Assembly (NCBI RefSeq): GCF_025345615.1
Contig: NZ_JAODWD010000001.1
Span: 499,304 to 563,303, forward strand
Direction: 5' to 3'
Length of the DNA stretch: 64,000 nt
Source of the DNA: Mycobacterium deserti
GTDB taxonomy: Bacteria; Actinomycetota; Actinomycetes; Mycobacteriales; Mycobacteriaceae
Shown here one piece after another: positions 15,061 to 29,428 of the stretch (the stretch's first letter is position 1; each line of letters begins with the position of its first letter). The translations under genes and the position numbers were made by a program. The notes under the pieces are model-generated. The model was not told the origin of the DNA. It did not search any database and saw nothing but the letters and a program-made list of their open reading frames with translations.

Positions 15061-16374
15061 TTACGTGAGGGACGTACGCGCAGGCGCCTTTACTCCGAGC
15101 ATCAGGACCAGCCCGAGAACCAACACCGTGCACAGTCCACCGAGGCCGGCCCGGTCGCTGCCGAACATATCGATGAAGGTGAAGAACAGCCACGGCGCCA
15201 AGAACGACGCCGCCCGCCCGGTCATCGTGTACAGGCCGAAGGTCACGCCTTCCTTGCCTTCGGCCGAAAGCCGCAGCATCAGCGCTCGCGCCGACGCCAG
15301 GATGGGGCCGACGCACAAGCACAACAGCAGTCCACAGATCCAGAACGGCAGCGGCCCCGACTGCGTCAGCAGCACCAGGCCGACGGCGATCATCGCGACG
15401 AGCGCGGCGATGATGAGCGGCTTTGAGCCCACCCGGTCGTCGAGCAAACCGCCGAGCACGGCGCCGGCCGCGGCGATGACCGACGCGCACACCCCGAACA
15501 CCAACACGTCCGCCTGCGACACCCCGTATACCGAGACTCCCAGCACGGCGCCGAATGCGAACACGCCTGTGAGCCCATCGCGGAACACCGCGCTCGCACC
15601 CAGGTAGTAGACGACGTTGCGGTCGCGTCGCCACTCGTTCCTCACCTCGTTGAACACCGCGACGTAGGCGCCGAGAAGTCCGGGCGTGCTGCGGGGTTCG
15701 ACGGAGGCGGTGGCGCCTCGGGCGGCTAGCAGCAGCGGGCACGCCAGGCCGGCGAACCATGCCGCCGCCAGCACCATGGCCGCCCGCACGTTCTCGCCGT
15801 CGGCGGCCGCAACGCCGAGCAGGCCGCGCGTGTCGCCATCGCCTGCGATGAAGCCGACGTAGACGATCAGCAGCAGCACGACGCTGCCGACGAACCCCGC
15901 GCCGGAACCGAGGCCGGATATCCGGCCCGAGTTCTTCTCCGTCGACAGCTGGCTCAGCATCGCGTTGTACGGCACCGTCGCCAGGTCACTGCATGCCGCG
16001 GTACCGGCCAGCAGCACCAGGCCGGGAAGCAGATAGTGATAGTCGGCCCGAATCAGGCTCATCGCCGCGGTCAGCGCGACGACCATCCCGGTGAGCACTA
16101 CGAGGGCGGTGCGACGGCGCTTCGGGTCGTTCACCCAGACGCCGGTCACGGGCGCGAGCGCCGCGATGACCACGCCCGCAACGGTCATGACTTTGCCGAG
16201 CCAGCTCGCGGGCGTAGTCGATCCCGGCAGACCCGATCCCACCTGCTCAGTCAGGTAGACCGAGAACACGAACGTGATCACCACGGCGTTCACACCGGTG
16301 GCGCCGCAGTCCCACAGCGCCCACGCCAGCACGCGGGATCGCGAGGTCAGCGGTTCGGTGGAGCGCAGGATCAT
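15061..16374 (-). CDS. MFS transporter, Atg22/UMF1-like
   Basis: 437 residues with about twelve hydrophobic segments spread over the length. The opening ALWDCGATGVNAVVITFVFSVYLTEQVG and the ADYHYLLPGLVLLAGTAACSDLATVPYNAML segment are like the UMF1/Atg22-type major facilitator group, where W-D-x-G and the late P-Y-N-A-x-L are conserved. It probably exports or imports small molecules across the plasma membrane; the substrate is unknown. ATG 16374 is preceded by TAGCGT (16386-16381, minus strand) with a 6-nt spacer, so it is probably leaderless. It is convergent with prpE and divergent from the small protein at 16485. Confidence 0.87.
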   Translation of the reverse strand: MILRSTEPLTSRSRVLAWALWDCGATGVNAVVITFVFSVYLTEQVGSGLPGSTTPASWLGKVMTVAGVVIAALAPVTGVWVNDPKRRRTALVVLTGMVVALTAAMSLIRADYHYLLPGLVLLAGTAACSDLATVPYNAMLSQLSTEKNSGRISGLGSGAGFVGSVVLLLIVYVGFIAGDGDTRGLLGVAAADGENVRAAMVLAAAWFAGLACPLLLAARGATASVEPRSTPGLLGAYVAVFNEVRNEWRRDRNVVYYLGASAVFRDGLTGVFAFGAVLGVSVYGVSQADVLVFGVCASVIAAAGAVLGGLLDDRVGSKPLIIAALVAMIAVGLVLLTQSGPLPFWICGLLLCLCVGPILASARALMLRLSAEGKEGVTFGLYTMTGRAASFLAPWLFFTFIDMFGSDRAGLGGLCTVLVLGLVLMLGVKAPARTSLT

Positions 16375-16380
16375 GAGCGG

Positions 16381-16390
16381 ACGCTACCGT
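16381..16390. promoter_or_regulatory. Overlapping opposed -10 hexamers sharing TA
   Basis: ACGCTACCGT contains TAGCGT on the minus strand (for the MFS gene, ATG 16374) and TACCGT on the plus strand; both use the TA at 16385-16386. Plus-strand transcription would start near 16397 and could serve the 16485 gene as a leadered transcript. Confidence 0.5.
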
Positions 16391-16484
16391 CTGATGCCCG
16401 CGGCGGGCCGCCGACATGACTGTCCCGGCTTCGCGTTCGGCGGTCGATTGGCCTGCGGACATAGGCTCGGTTACGGTTGCCGCG

Positions 16485-16769
16485 ATGGCCGGTTTCAGCG
16501 TGCTCACCGACGACGACGCGGCGCGGGCGTCCGATCTCGCACAAGCGGCATACTTCAGGGACGCCCTGGCCGATCACCGGTCGCTGATTCACGCCGAGAT
16601 CGTGAGGCAAACCCGAGCGTTGGACGCGCTGTCGACGAAGTCGGACGCTATCGCGATCACCAGACTGCGTCGCGAGATCCGGGCGAACGAGGCCGAATGC
16701 CGGGATCTGGACCGGATGATCGAGGCACTGGACCAGCGGTTCTCGGTTGCGGGCGCGAACCGCCCCTAG
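16485..16769 (+). CDS. Small helical conserved protein, unknown function
   Basis: 94 residues, without signal peptide or membrane segment. It is strongly helical and charged, with heptad-like spacing (AIAITRLRREIRANEAECRDLDRMIEALDQRF), so a coiled-coil dimer is likely. I do not recognise a named family. ATG 16485 has a TACGGT box 7 nt upstream (16472-16477), a leaderless arrangement; an in-frame ATG at 16416 would add 23 poorly conserved-looking residues. It lies upstream of two DUF4383-like genes on the same strand, 86 bp before the first. Confidence 0.7.
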   Translation: MAGFSVLTDDDAARASDLAQAAYFRDALADHRSLIHAEIVRQTRALDALSTKSDAIAITRLRREIRANEAECRDLDRMIEALDQRFSVAGANRP

Positions 16770-16855
16770 CACCTGCAGATTCGACCGCTGCGCCCGGTTT
16801 GCGGCGGGCTCCCCCGGGTAGTTCTCAGCTCGCTACTTCGAGGGAAGGAACGACC

Positions 16856-17341
16856 ATGGCAACCAATCGATCAGCCGGCTCACTCCGCGGATACACCACG
16901 CCACTGCAGAAGGCGGCAGCCGCTGTCGGCGCGGTGTTCCTGCTCGTCGGAATCCTGGGCTTCATTCCGGGGATCACCACGAACTACGACACCATGACTT
17001 TCGCCAGCCACCACTCCAACGCGTTGCTGCTCGGCATCTTCGCGGTGTCGATTCTGCACAACCTCGTCCACCTCGCCTTCGGCGTCGCCGGGTTGCTGAT
17101 GGCGCGCACCTTCGGCGGGGCCCGCGCGTACCTGATCGGCGGCGGCGTCATCTACCTGGTGCTGTGGCTGTACGGCTTGCTCGTCGACCGGCACAGCCCC
17201 GCCAACTTCGTGCCGGTCAACATGGCCGACAACTGGCTGCACCTCGCTCTGGCGGTCGGCATGATCGGCCTCGGAGTGCTGTTGTCGCGCAACGTGACCG
17301 CACACCGGACGGCCAGGGGCACCCCGCCGAACGTCACATAA
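16856..17341 (+). CDS. DUF4383-like membrane protein (copy 1)
   Basis: 161 residues with four hydrophobic segments: AAAVGAVFLLVGILGFIPGI, LLLGIFAVSILHNLVHLAFGVAGLL, AYLIGGGVIYLVLWLYGLL and LHLALAVGMIGLGVLL. The motifs LGFIPGITT, HNLVHLAFGV and NWLHLALAVGMI are the hallmarks of DUF4383, small actinobacterial four-helix membrane proteins of unknown function. Conserved His in HN-x-x-H and D-N-W-x-H could bind metal or heme (speculative). Start ATG 16856 follows GAAGGAA. A paralogue follows 66 bp downstream. Confidence 0.87.
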   Translation: MATNRSAGSLRGYTTPLQKAAAAVGAVFLLVGILGFIPGITTNYDTMTFASHHSNALLLGIFAVSILHNLVHLAFGVAGLLMARTFGGARAYLIGGGVIYLVLWLYGLLVDRHSPANFVPVNMADNWLHLALAVGMIGLGVLLSRNVTAHRTARGTPPNVT

Positions 17342-17407
17342 CGGCGCCGGATTAGCCGCCGACAGGGCGGGGTATCTCTTGGTCTGCGTATCCGTCAATA
17401 ACCGGAG

Positions 17408-17842
17408 ATGGTGATGAGGGACAAGCCTAAGTACATGGCCGTCCAGGGGGCCGCCTTGATCGTCGGCGCGGCGTTGATCGTGTTGGGCGTCTTGGGCTTC
17501 ATCCCTGGCATCACCACCGACTACGACCGCCTTGAGTGGACCGTCCCGCAGTCCACGGCGAAACTGTTCGGGCTGTTCGTCACCTCCGGTGCGCACAACA
17601 TTGTGCACGTGGGGATCGGCGTTCTCGGACTGATCATGGCGCGCACTTATGCGGCCGCGCGGGCGTACTTCCTCGGCGGCGGGGTGGCCTACCTCGCCCT
17701 GTGGGGCCACGGCCTGATCATCGACCACGGCACCTGGCTGTACTTCGCGCTCGGGGTCACCATGGTGCTACTCGGGCTGACGCTCGCCGGCCAGCATGAC
17801 CCGACGAAGCGCCGAGGCCGGGCCAGGGCCACCCGTAGTTGA
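17408..17842 (+). CDS. DUF4383-like membrane protein (copy 2)
   Basis: 144 residues, clearly homologous to the gene before it: LGFIPGITTDYDRLEW, the helix GAHNIVHVGIGVLGLIMARTYAAARAY and the final helix WLYFALGVTMVLLGLTLA align one to one. It is shorter in the loop between helices 3 and 4, with the conserved His retained as HGLIIDHGTWLYFALG. Start ATG 17408 follows a CCGGAG site. It ends in a basic tail (KRRGRARATR) likely on the cytoplasmic side. It is convergent with ppx, with 10 bp between the stops. Confidence 0.86.
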   Translation: MVMRDKPKYMAVQGAALIVGAALIVLGVLGFIPGITTDYDRLEWTVPQSTAKLFGLFVTSGAHNIVHVGIGVLGLIMARTYAAARAYFLGGGVAYLALWGHGLIIDHGTWLYFALGVTMVLLGLTLAGQHDPTKRRGRARATRS

Positions 17843-17852
17843 GTGCCGCCGC

Positions 17853-18791
17853 TCAGGCGATCGACAGCGCGATGCCGTCGAGGATGTCGTGCTCACTGAC
17901 CACGAGTTCGTCGATGCCCGCCCGCTGCCCCAACACCTGCGCCAGTTCCTCGACGATGATCGCCCCTCCGCCGATGACGTCGACTCGGCCCTCGTGCATC
18001 GGGCCCAGCGCGGCACGCTGGGCGCGCGTCATCGCGATCAACTCGTCGCAGACGGCCGTCAGCTCGCTGAACGGCACGCGTGAGAGGTGGATGGCCTCGG
18101 GGTCGTAGGTCGTCATCTTCTGCGCCAGCGCCGACAGGGTGGTCATCGTGCCCGCGACGCCGACCCAGGTGTGCGCGCGTTCGACGGGCACCTCTTGCAG
18201 CGCGGTGGCCAGGCCGTCGCGGACCACCGCGCGCGCCCCCGCGATTTCGTCGGCGGTCGGCGGGTCGGAGTGCAGGCAACGCTCGGTCAGGCGCACGCAG
18301 CCGATGTCGGCCGAGAAGCTGGCCTGCACGTCGTGCTCGCCGAGCACCAGCTCCGTCGACCCGCCGCCGAGGTCGACGACGACGAAAGGTGCCGCGGCCG
18401 GGTCCAAGTCGTCCACGGCACCGTGGAACGACAACGCGGCCTCCTCGGTGCCGGTGATGACCTCGGCGACCGCGCCAGGCGCGACGGTGCTCAGCGCCGC
18501 GGTGGTCATCGCGAAGAAGTCGTCGCGGTTGGCGACGTCGCGGGCTGCCGATGTGGCGACCATCCGCACCGCGGACACCTCGAAGTCCCGCATGAGCGCG
18601 GCGTAGTCGGCCAGCGCGGCCTGGGTGCGCGCCAGCGCATCGGGTGCGAATTGTCCAGTGGCGTCGACACCTTGGCCGAGCCGCACGATCCGCATCTCGC
18701 GGTGTACGTCGCGCAGCCTGCCGTCGACCACGTCGGCGATCAGCAGCCGGATCGAATTGGTCCCGCAATCCACGGCTCCCACGCGTTTCAT
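17853..18791 (-). CDS. ppx: Exopolyphosphatase / guanosine pentaphosphatase (Ppx/GppA)
   Basis: 312 residues of the ASKHA-fold Ppx/GppA family, which hydrolyses polyphosphate or pppGpp. Phosphate-1 loop AVDCGTNSIRLLIAD at residues 6-20; TSAARDVANRDDFF near 97; phosphate-2 loop DLGGGSTELVLG near 144; conserved catalytic Glu in ITGTEEAALSF; and DVIGGGAIIVEEL near the C-terminus. It is of the short, single-module length found in actinobacteria. Start ATG 18791 overlaps the stop of the upstream DUF501 gene by 4 nt (ATGA), so it is translated with DUF501. The place matches Rv1026 in M. tuberculosis, from memory. Confidence 0.92.
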   Translation of the reverse strand: MKRVGAVDCGTNSIRLLIADVVDGRLRDVHREMRIVRLGQGVDATGQFAPDALARTQAALADYAALMRDFEVSAVRMVATSAARDVANRDDFFAMTTAALSTVAPGAVAEVITGTEEAALSFHGAVDDLDPAAAPFVVVDLGGGSTELVLGEHDVQASFSADIGCVRLTERCLHSDPPTADEIAGARAVVRDGLATALQEVPVERAHTWVGVAGTMTTLSALAQKMTTYDPEAIHLSRVPFSELTAVCDELIAMTRAQRAALGPMHEGRVDVIGGGAIIVEELAQVLGQRAGIDELVVSEHDILDGIALSIA

Positions 18792-19279
18792 GCCCACCGC
18801 CCCTTCTCGATGATGCCCGCCATCTGCGGGTCGTCGGCCAACAACGCCAGCGCCTCGTCCCCGAACGGGTTCACACCCGGCCCCTTGGCCAGCGAATGCG
18901 CGATGAGCACGTGAAGACACTTCACCCGGTCGGGCATTCCGCCACCGGAGAACGTGGTGCCCAGCGGGTCGATCGCGTCCCGCTCGGCGAGGTAGGACTC
19001 GTGCGCCCTGCGGTACGCGGCGGCCACGTCGGCGTCGGTCTGCAGCCGCTCGCTCATCTCGCGCATCAGTCCCGACGACTCGAGTCTGCTGGCCGCCGCC
19101 GTCAGCACCGGGTGGGTCAGGTAGTACAACGTCGGAAACGGGGTTCCGTCAGGCAATCTCGGCGCCGTCTTGACCACGCCCGGCTCGCCGTTGGGGCATC
19201 GGTACGCGATGTCGAGGACGCCGCGGGGTTCCCGGCCCAGCTGCCGCGCGACGGCGTCGAGATCGGGCTGCTCAACCAC
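18788..19279 (-). CDS. DUF501 domain-containing protein
   Basis: 163 residues from a GTG at 19279. Conserved DUF501 landmarks: DLDAVARQLGREPRGVLDIAYRCPNGEPGVVKTAP, RLPDGTPFPTLYYLTHP, DPLGTTFSGGGMPDRVKCLHVLIAHSLAKGPGVNPFGDEAL. The Cys/His-rich segment RVKCLHVLIAHSLA may bind metal. The function is unknown, though it is universally linked to ftsB/eno and ppx in actinobacteria. The GTG overlaps the ftsB stop by 8 nt and the downstream stop overlaps ppx, so these three form a coupled unit. An upstream in-frame start at 19372 exists but would lie inside ftsB. Confidence 0.88.
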   Translation of the reverse strand: MVEQPDLDAVARQLGREPRGVLDIAYRCPNGEPGVVKTAPRLPDGTPFPTLYYLTHPVLTAAASRLESSGLMREMSERLQTDADVAAAYRRAHESYLAERDAIDPLGTTFSGGGMPDRVKCLHVLIAHSLAKGPGVNPFGDEALALLADDPQMAGIIEKGRWA

Positions 19280-19952
19280 CGGGACCGGGCGGGGCGGGTA
19301 GCGGCGGCGGCGCGCCGGGTGCGGGCGGCGGAACGGGCGGGGCGACGCCGGGCGAAATACCGTGTGGCTCATCGGCGATGGTGTGCCACAGCGCGGTGTA
19401 CCACGGCTGGTCGGGATCGGCGGCCTGCGGTTCGGAACCGGGCGTGCCCGGAACCGCGGTGCCGGGCGGCAGCTGCACCTGATACGGGATCTCGCCGGGC
19501 ATCACGAACCCGAGCCGCTCACGCGCCTGTGCCGCGATGAACACCGGATCGGCGAGCTTCACCTTCTGCTGTTCCAATTCGGTGATCTGCGCGCGCAATT
19601 GCGCTTCGGACGCCTTCAGCTGCTGCATTTCGGTGCGCTGTCCGAAGTACGTGCGGACCGGGCCGGCGATGGTCAGCGTCAGCACGCACACCACCGCGGC
19701 GAGAATGGCCGCCCGCCGCGCCGCGGACCCGAACCGCTGCTCGGACTGCTGTTCGGCCGACACCGCAAGGGATTCGGTGATCGTCGGCTTCGACTCCACA
19801 TCCGCAGGAGGACGCTTGTCCACCGTCCTCGGCTCACGACGCGCGGTGACACCGGGACGACCGCGGCCCGAGTCGGCGGCCTTGCCCGGCTTCCCCGGTC
19901 GGGAGGAAGCCGATGACCGTCGCTTCGGGTCAGGCCGCTTCGACTCGGGCAC
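19272..19952 (-). CDS. ftsB: FtsB/DivIC septum formation initiator
   Basis: 226 residues. A basic, Pro/Arg/Lys-rich cytoplasmic region of about 75 residues precedes one membrane helix (RAAILAAVVCVLTLTIAG), then a short coiled coil (TEMQQLKASEAQLRAQITELEQQKVKLAD), the DivIC core PVFIAAQARERLGFVMPGEIPY, and a long Pro-rich periplasmic tail (PPVPPPAPGAPPPLPAPP). Together with FtsQ and FtsL it activates septal peptidoglycan synthesis. It sits 3 nt downstream of eno. The Pro-rich tail is typical of the mycobacterial orthologue. Confidence 0.9.
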   Translation of the reverse strand: MPESKRPDPKRRSSASSRPGKPGKAADSGRGRPGVTARREPRTVDKRPPADVESKPTITESLAVSAEQQSEQRFGSAARRAAILAAVVCVLTLTIAGPVRTYFGQRTEMQQLKASEAQLRAQITELEQQKVKLADPVFIAAQARERLGFVMPGEIPYQVQLPPGTAVPGTPGSEPQAADPDQPWYTALWHTIADEPHGISPGVAPPVPPPAPGAPPPLPAPPGPGG

Positions 19953-19955
19953 AGG

Positions 19956-22063
<2,108 letters not shown>

Positions 22064-22153
22064 CCCAACTTCGTTCCTGCCATAGTCCCACGCGCGCGCA
22101 GCGGTTCGGCAACGACGTACCGGTCGACGACATGAAAGGCCAGGTGAGCGCCC

Positions 22154-23257
22154 TTATTTGGACTCGGCGATCTCCGCCTCGTCGGGTGTCGCGGCGTCGG
22201 AGCGGGTGCCGTTGGCATCCGTGACGTCGTCCGCGGCGCTGTCGTCGAGCGCCGGTTCCGGCACCTCGGCCGGCGCCGGCTCGGTCGACTCGACGGTGGC
22301 GTCCTCGGTGCCCTCGTCGGTCGGCCAGTGGGCGCGCCACTCCTGTTCGGTGATGTCTCCGAGAGGGGCGGAGTCGAGTTCCTCGGGCACGTCGTCGCTG
22401 CGGCGTCCCGCGGCGACCGCCTGCTCGGTGTGGCGCACGGTGTCCATGAACTCCAGAACCGCCGACCGCAGGACGTTCTCCGCGTCGACGCCCGCGGTCA
22501 CACTGACCGAGGTGATGCCGGCCGGGATCAGGTCGGCGGGCAGACCCGCCTGCGTGACGCGTTCGATCACCTTCTGCGCCAACATCAAAGCGGGTTGACC
22601 GGTCGGCACGTCGTCCATCGACGAGTTCCGCCTCTTCTCCAGCGCCTTGCGCTCCTCCCACTGCGCCAGCTGCTCGTCCAACGAGATGGCCTCGCCGGCC
22701 AAGACGGCGGGCACCCGGTTGCCGAGCTTGCGCACCAGCGAGTCCGCGACGTCGTCGATCGTGAACGAGTTCTGCGGCGCATCCTCGGCGATGCGGGCGT
22801 GGAACAGCACCTGCAACAGCACGTCACCGAGTTCGTCACGCAACTCCTCGGCGTTGCCGCCGCGCACGGCGTCGAACACCTCGTAGGTCTCCTCCAGCAG
22901 GTAGCGACGCAGCGAATCGTGCGTCTGCTCGCTTTCCCACGGGCCTGCGGTGCGCAGCTTGTCCATCATCGCGACCGCGTCGACCAGCCGCTCCCCCGAC
23001 GCGGGCTCCGGCGCCGCGATCAGCTTGTCCCCGGCCGCCAACCGCGCTTTGACCGCGGGATGGTCGGGATCCGACGACAGCAGCACCGGCGCCGGGTCTT
23101 CTTCGTCGGCGCCGGTCATGCACGGCCGCGCCGCGGGCAGCGACCACGGCACCTTGATGGGCATCTCCTCGGTGTATTGCACGTCACCGGTGAGCAGGTC
23201 GATCGCGTCGACGGGGATCAGGGCCGGGCGGCGGGGGTCGACCAACACGACGGTCAT
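22154..23257 (-). CDS. mazG: Nucleoside triphosphate pyrophosphohydrolase MazG
   Basis: 367 residues. The catalytic region at about residues 99-180 has GPWESEQTHDSLRRYLLEETYEVFDAV (E-x-x-E) and AEELRDELGDVLLQVLFHARIAED (E-x-x-D), the four-helix Mg site that hydrolyses damaged dNTPs (e.g. 5-OH-dCTP) to monophosphates. The N-terminal 95 residues resemble the mycobacterial extension, and the C-terminal 60 residues are acidic and repetitive (E, D, A, P). ATG 23257 follows GAGGAGG. It sits between mfd and lpqU, an actinobacterial DNA-repair/nucleotide-pool pair. Confidence 0.92.
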   Translation of the reverse strand: MTVVLVDPRRPALIPVDAIDLLTGDVQYTEEMPIKVPWSLPAARPCMTGADEEDPAPVLLSSDPDHPAVKARLAAGDKLIAAPEPASGERLVDAVAMMDKLRTAGPWESEQTHDSLRRYLLEETYEVFDAVRGGNAEELRDELGDVLLQVLFHARIAEDAPQNSFTIDDVADSLVRKLGNRVPAVLAGEAISLDEQLAQWEERKALEKRRNSSMDDVPTGQPALMLAQKVIERVTQAGLPADLIPAGITSVSVTAGVDAENVLRSAVLEFMDTVRHTEQAVAAGRRSDDVPEELDSAPLGDITEQEWRAHWPTDEGTEDATVESTEPAPAEVPEPALDDSAADDVTDANGTRSDAATPDEAEIAESK

Positions 23258-23300
23258 CGGGATGACCTCCTCGCTGTGCATGCTGCGCGCGAACGGCAGC

Positions 23301-26945
<3,645 letters not shown>

Positions 26946-27058
26946 GATGCATCCATCGTAGGCAAGTCCCCGTCGTCGCTGATTTCTGCGTCAGCGTCGC
27001 TCTTCGGGCGAAAACACAACGCTGGTGCAGAATTCGGCGATACCCGGCAGGCGGGGTC

Positions 27059-27736
27059 CTACTCGTCGACCAGTTGCGGGTCGTCCTCCAGATGCATCAG
27101 CCCGTTCCAGCACAGGTTGACCAGATGCGCGGCGACGACCTCCTTCTTCGGCTCGCGCACGTCGAGCCACCACTGCGCGGTCATCGACACCGAGCCGACC
27201 AGCGCCTGGGCGTACAGCGGCGCCATGTCCGGATCGAGGCCGCGGCGGGAGAAGTCACCGGCCAAAATCGACGAGACCTGGTTGACGGCCTCGTTGAGAA
27301 GAGTCGAGTAGGTGCTGCCGGATGTGATAGCCGCCGGGGAGTCGCGGATCAGGATGCGGAACCCGTCGGTGCGCTCGTCGACGTAGGTCAGCAACGCGAG
27401 CGCGACGCGTTCGATGCGCAGCCGCGACCGATTGTTGGTCATCTTGGTCAGCGACGAGGTGATGCCGTCGAGCAACGCCGACATCTCGCGGTCGACGACC
27501 ACGGCGTACAGGCCTTCCTTGCCGCCGAAATGCTCGTACACGACGGGCTTGGACACGTTGGCCCGCTGCGCGATCTCCTCGATCGAGGTGCCCTCGTAGC
27601 CGCGCTGGGCGAACAGCGATCGCGCCACGTCGATCAGCTGATGGCGCCGCTCCGCACCGGTCATCCTGGCGCGGGGCGCACGCACTTCCTTGTCCAGCGC
27701 AGCCACGCCTTCGAGGGTAGTTGCTTCGACTAGCAT
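27059..27736 (-). CDS. TetR family regulator upstream of mfd
   Basis: 225 residues from ATG 27736; ATG 27664 is another possible start that would remove the 24-residue N-terminal tail. The HTH lies at about residues 29-72 (RRHQLIDVARSLFAQRGYEGTSIEEIAQRANVSKPVVYEHFGGKEGLY). The C-terminal ligand domain has LLTYVDERTDGFRILIRDSP. It corresponds to Rv1019 by position and by HTH sequence, from memory. It is transcribed toward mfd, 113 bp before it; the promoter must overlap the tRNA-Gln gene on the opposite strand. Ligand and targets are unknown. Confidence 0.87.
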   Translation of the reverse strand: MLVEATTLEGVAALDKEVRAPRARMTGAERRHQLIDVARSLFAQRGYEGTSIEEIAQRANVSKPVVYEHFGGKEGLYAVVVDREMSALLDGITSSLTKMTNNRSRLRIERVALALLTYVDERTDGFRILIRDSPAAITSGSTYSTLLNEAVNQVSSILAGDFSRRGLDPDMAPLYAQALVGSVSMTAQWWLDVREPKKEVVAAHLVNLCWNGLMHLEDDPQLVDE

Positions 27737-27750
27737 CACTAGCTGATCAA

Positions 27751-27822
27751 TCCGTCGTGGTGTAATCGGCAGCACCTCTGATTTTGGTTCAGATAGTTCA
27801 GGTTCGAGTCCTGGCGACGGAG
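27751..27822 (+). tRNA. tRNA-Gln (anticodon UUG)
   Basis: 72 nt: acceptor TCCGTCG pairs with CGACGGA; anticodon stem TCTGA/TCAGA around TTTTGGT, anticodon TTG; T arm CAGG-TTCGAGT-CCTG; discriminator G. No CCA is encoded (flank CAAG). It ends 19 nt before glmU on the same strand and could be processed from a common transcript. Confidence 0.92.
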
Positions 27823-27841
27823 CAAGCTAAGGATCTCTCTC

Positions 27842-29353
27842 ATGACGAACCAGCATCGCGAAGCCGCGGTCGTGGTCTTGGCGGCCGGCGCCGGGACCCG
27901 CATGCAGTCGGACACCCCGAAGGTGCTGCACACCCTGGCCGGCCGCAGCATGGTCGCCCACGCGCTGCACGCGGTGGCCAAGGTCGCCCCGCAGCACCTG
28001 GTCGTGGTGCTGGGCAAGGATCGTGAACGCATCGCACCGGCTGTCGACGAACTCGCCGGTGACCTGGGCCGCAGCATCGACATCGCCGTGCAGGAGGAAC
28101 AACTCGGCACCGGTCACGCCGTGGCGTGCGGGCTGGCCTCGCTGCCGGAGCAGTTCGCCGGCGTCGTGGTCGTGACGTCAGGCGACGTGCCGCTGCTCGA
28201 CGCCGACCTGCTGGCCGACCTGATCGAGACTCACAGCGCCGAACACGCCGTCGCGACCGTGCTCACCACCACGCTGCCGGACCCGACCGGTTACGGCCGC
28301 ATCCTGCGCACGCAGGACCGCGAAGTGATCGGCATCGTCGAGGAATCCGACGCCAGCCCGTCGCAGCGGGCCATCACCGAGGTCAACGCCGGGGTATACG
28401 CCTTCGACGTCGGCGCGCTGCGCTCGGCGCTGGGCCGGCTGGGCAGCGACAACGCCCAGCACGAGCAGTACCTGACCGACGTCATCTCGATCATCCGCTC
28501 CGACCACCAGATCGTGCGGGCCAAGCACGTGGACGACTCCGCGCTGGTGGCCGGCGTCAACGACCGCGTGCAGCTGGCCGAACTGGGCGCCGAGCTGAAC
28601 CGCAGGATCGTGGCCACCCATCAGCGCAACGGGGTGACCGTCATCGACCCGACGACCACGTGGATAGACGTCGACGTGACCATCGGCCGCGACACCGCGA
28701 TCCAACCCGGCACCCAGCTGCTCGGCGCGACCCGCATCGGTGCGCGGTGCGTCATCGGACCCGACACGACGTTGGCCGACGTCACCGTCGGCGACGCGGC
28801 GTCGGTGGTCCGCACCCACGGCGGGCAGGCGGTGATCGGCGCGGGCGCGGCGATCGGCCCGTTCGCCTATCTGCGGCCGGGGACGGTGCTGGGCGATGCC
28901 GCCAAGGTGGGCGCGTTCGTCGAGGTGAAGAACTCGACGATCGGCGCGAGCACCAAAGTGCCGCACCTGACCTACGTCGGGGACGCCGACATCGGCGAGC
29001 ACAGCAATATCGGCGCATCGAGTGTCTTCGTCAACTACGACGGCGAGACCAAGAGCCGCACCACCATCGGCTCGCACGTGCGCACCGGCTCGGACACCAT
29101 GTTCGTGGCGCCGGTGACGATCGGCGACGGCGCCTACACCGGCGCAGGCAGCGTGATCCGCGAGGACGTGCCCCCCGGCGCGCTGGCGGTGTCGGCGGGT
29201 CCGCAGCGCAACATCGAAGGCTGGGTCGAGCGCAAGCGGCCGGGATCGGCGGCAGCCGCCGCAGCGGCGGCGGCATCGGGCCGCGCACCTGGCGAAGCGG
29301 TGGGCCGCGCATCTGGCGAAGACGACAACGCGGACGACGCCGCCAGGCCGTGA
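27842..29353 (+). CDS. glmU: Bifunctional GlcNAc-1-P uridyltransferase / GlcN-1-P acetyltransferase
   Basis: 503 residues. The N-terminal pyrophosphorylase makes UDP-GlcNAc: [23 protein letters not shown] (residues 11-33), QLGTGHAV and [12 protein letters not shown]. The C-terminal left-handed beta helix acetylates glucosamine-1-phosphate: hexapeptide repeats ITIG/VTVG style from about residue 260, catalytic His in [21 protein letters not shown], and [21 protein letters not shown]-GlcNAc feeds peptidoglycan and arabinogalactan. An Ala/Gly-rich acidic tail of about 40 residues follows the helix, as in mycobacterial GlmU; here it contains two near-copies of GRAPGE/GRASGE. Confidence 0.95.
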   Translation: MTNQHREAAVVVLAAGAGTRMQSDTPKVLHTLAGRSMVAHALHAVAKVAPQHLVVVLGKDRERIAPAVDELAGDLGRSIDIAVQEEQLGTGHAVACGLASLPEQFAGVVVVTSGDVPLLDADLLADLIETHSAEHAVATVLTTTLPDPTGYGRILRTQDREVIGIVEESDASPSQRAITEVNAGVYAFDVGALRSALGRLGSDNAQHEQYLTDVISIIRSDHQIVRAKHVDDSALVAGVNDRVQLAELGAELNRRIVATHQRNGVTVIDPTTTWIDVDVTIGRDTAIQPGTQLLGATRIGARCVIGPDTTLADVTVGDAASVVRTHGGQAVIGAGAAIGPFAYLRPGTVLGDAAKVGAFVEVKNSTIGASTKVPHLTYVGDADIGEHSNIGASSVFVNYDGETKSRTTIGSHVRTGSDTMFVAPVTIGDGAYTGAGSVIREDVPPGALAVSAGPQRNIEGWVERKRPGSAAAAAAAAASGRAPGEAVGRASGEDDNADDAARP

Positions 29354-29428
29354 ACCGGTTGCCGATCGTTCGCGCTCTGGCTACCCGTACGATGAGGCCG
29401 TATCGATCCCCCAAGCAATGAGGGCACC

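Noticed and set aside
14282..15607. Plus-strand frame covering the end of prpE and the MFS gene
   Set aside because: It reads through the prpE 3' part in another frame and then antisense to the MFS gene.
16274..16855. Extended frame upstream of the first DUF4383 gene
   Set aside because: The extension overlaps the 16485 gene in another frame; ATG 16856 has a good GAAGGAA site.
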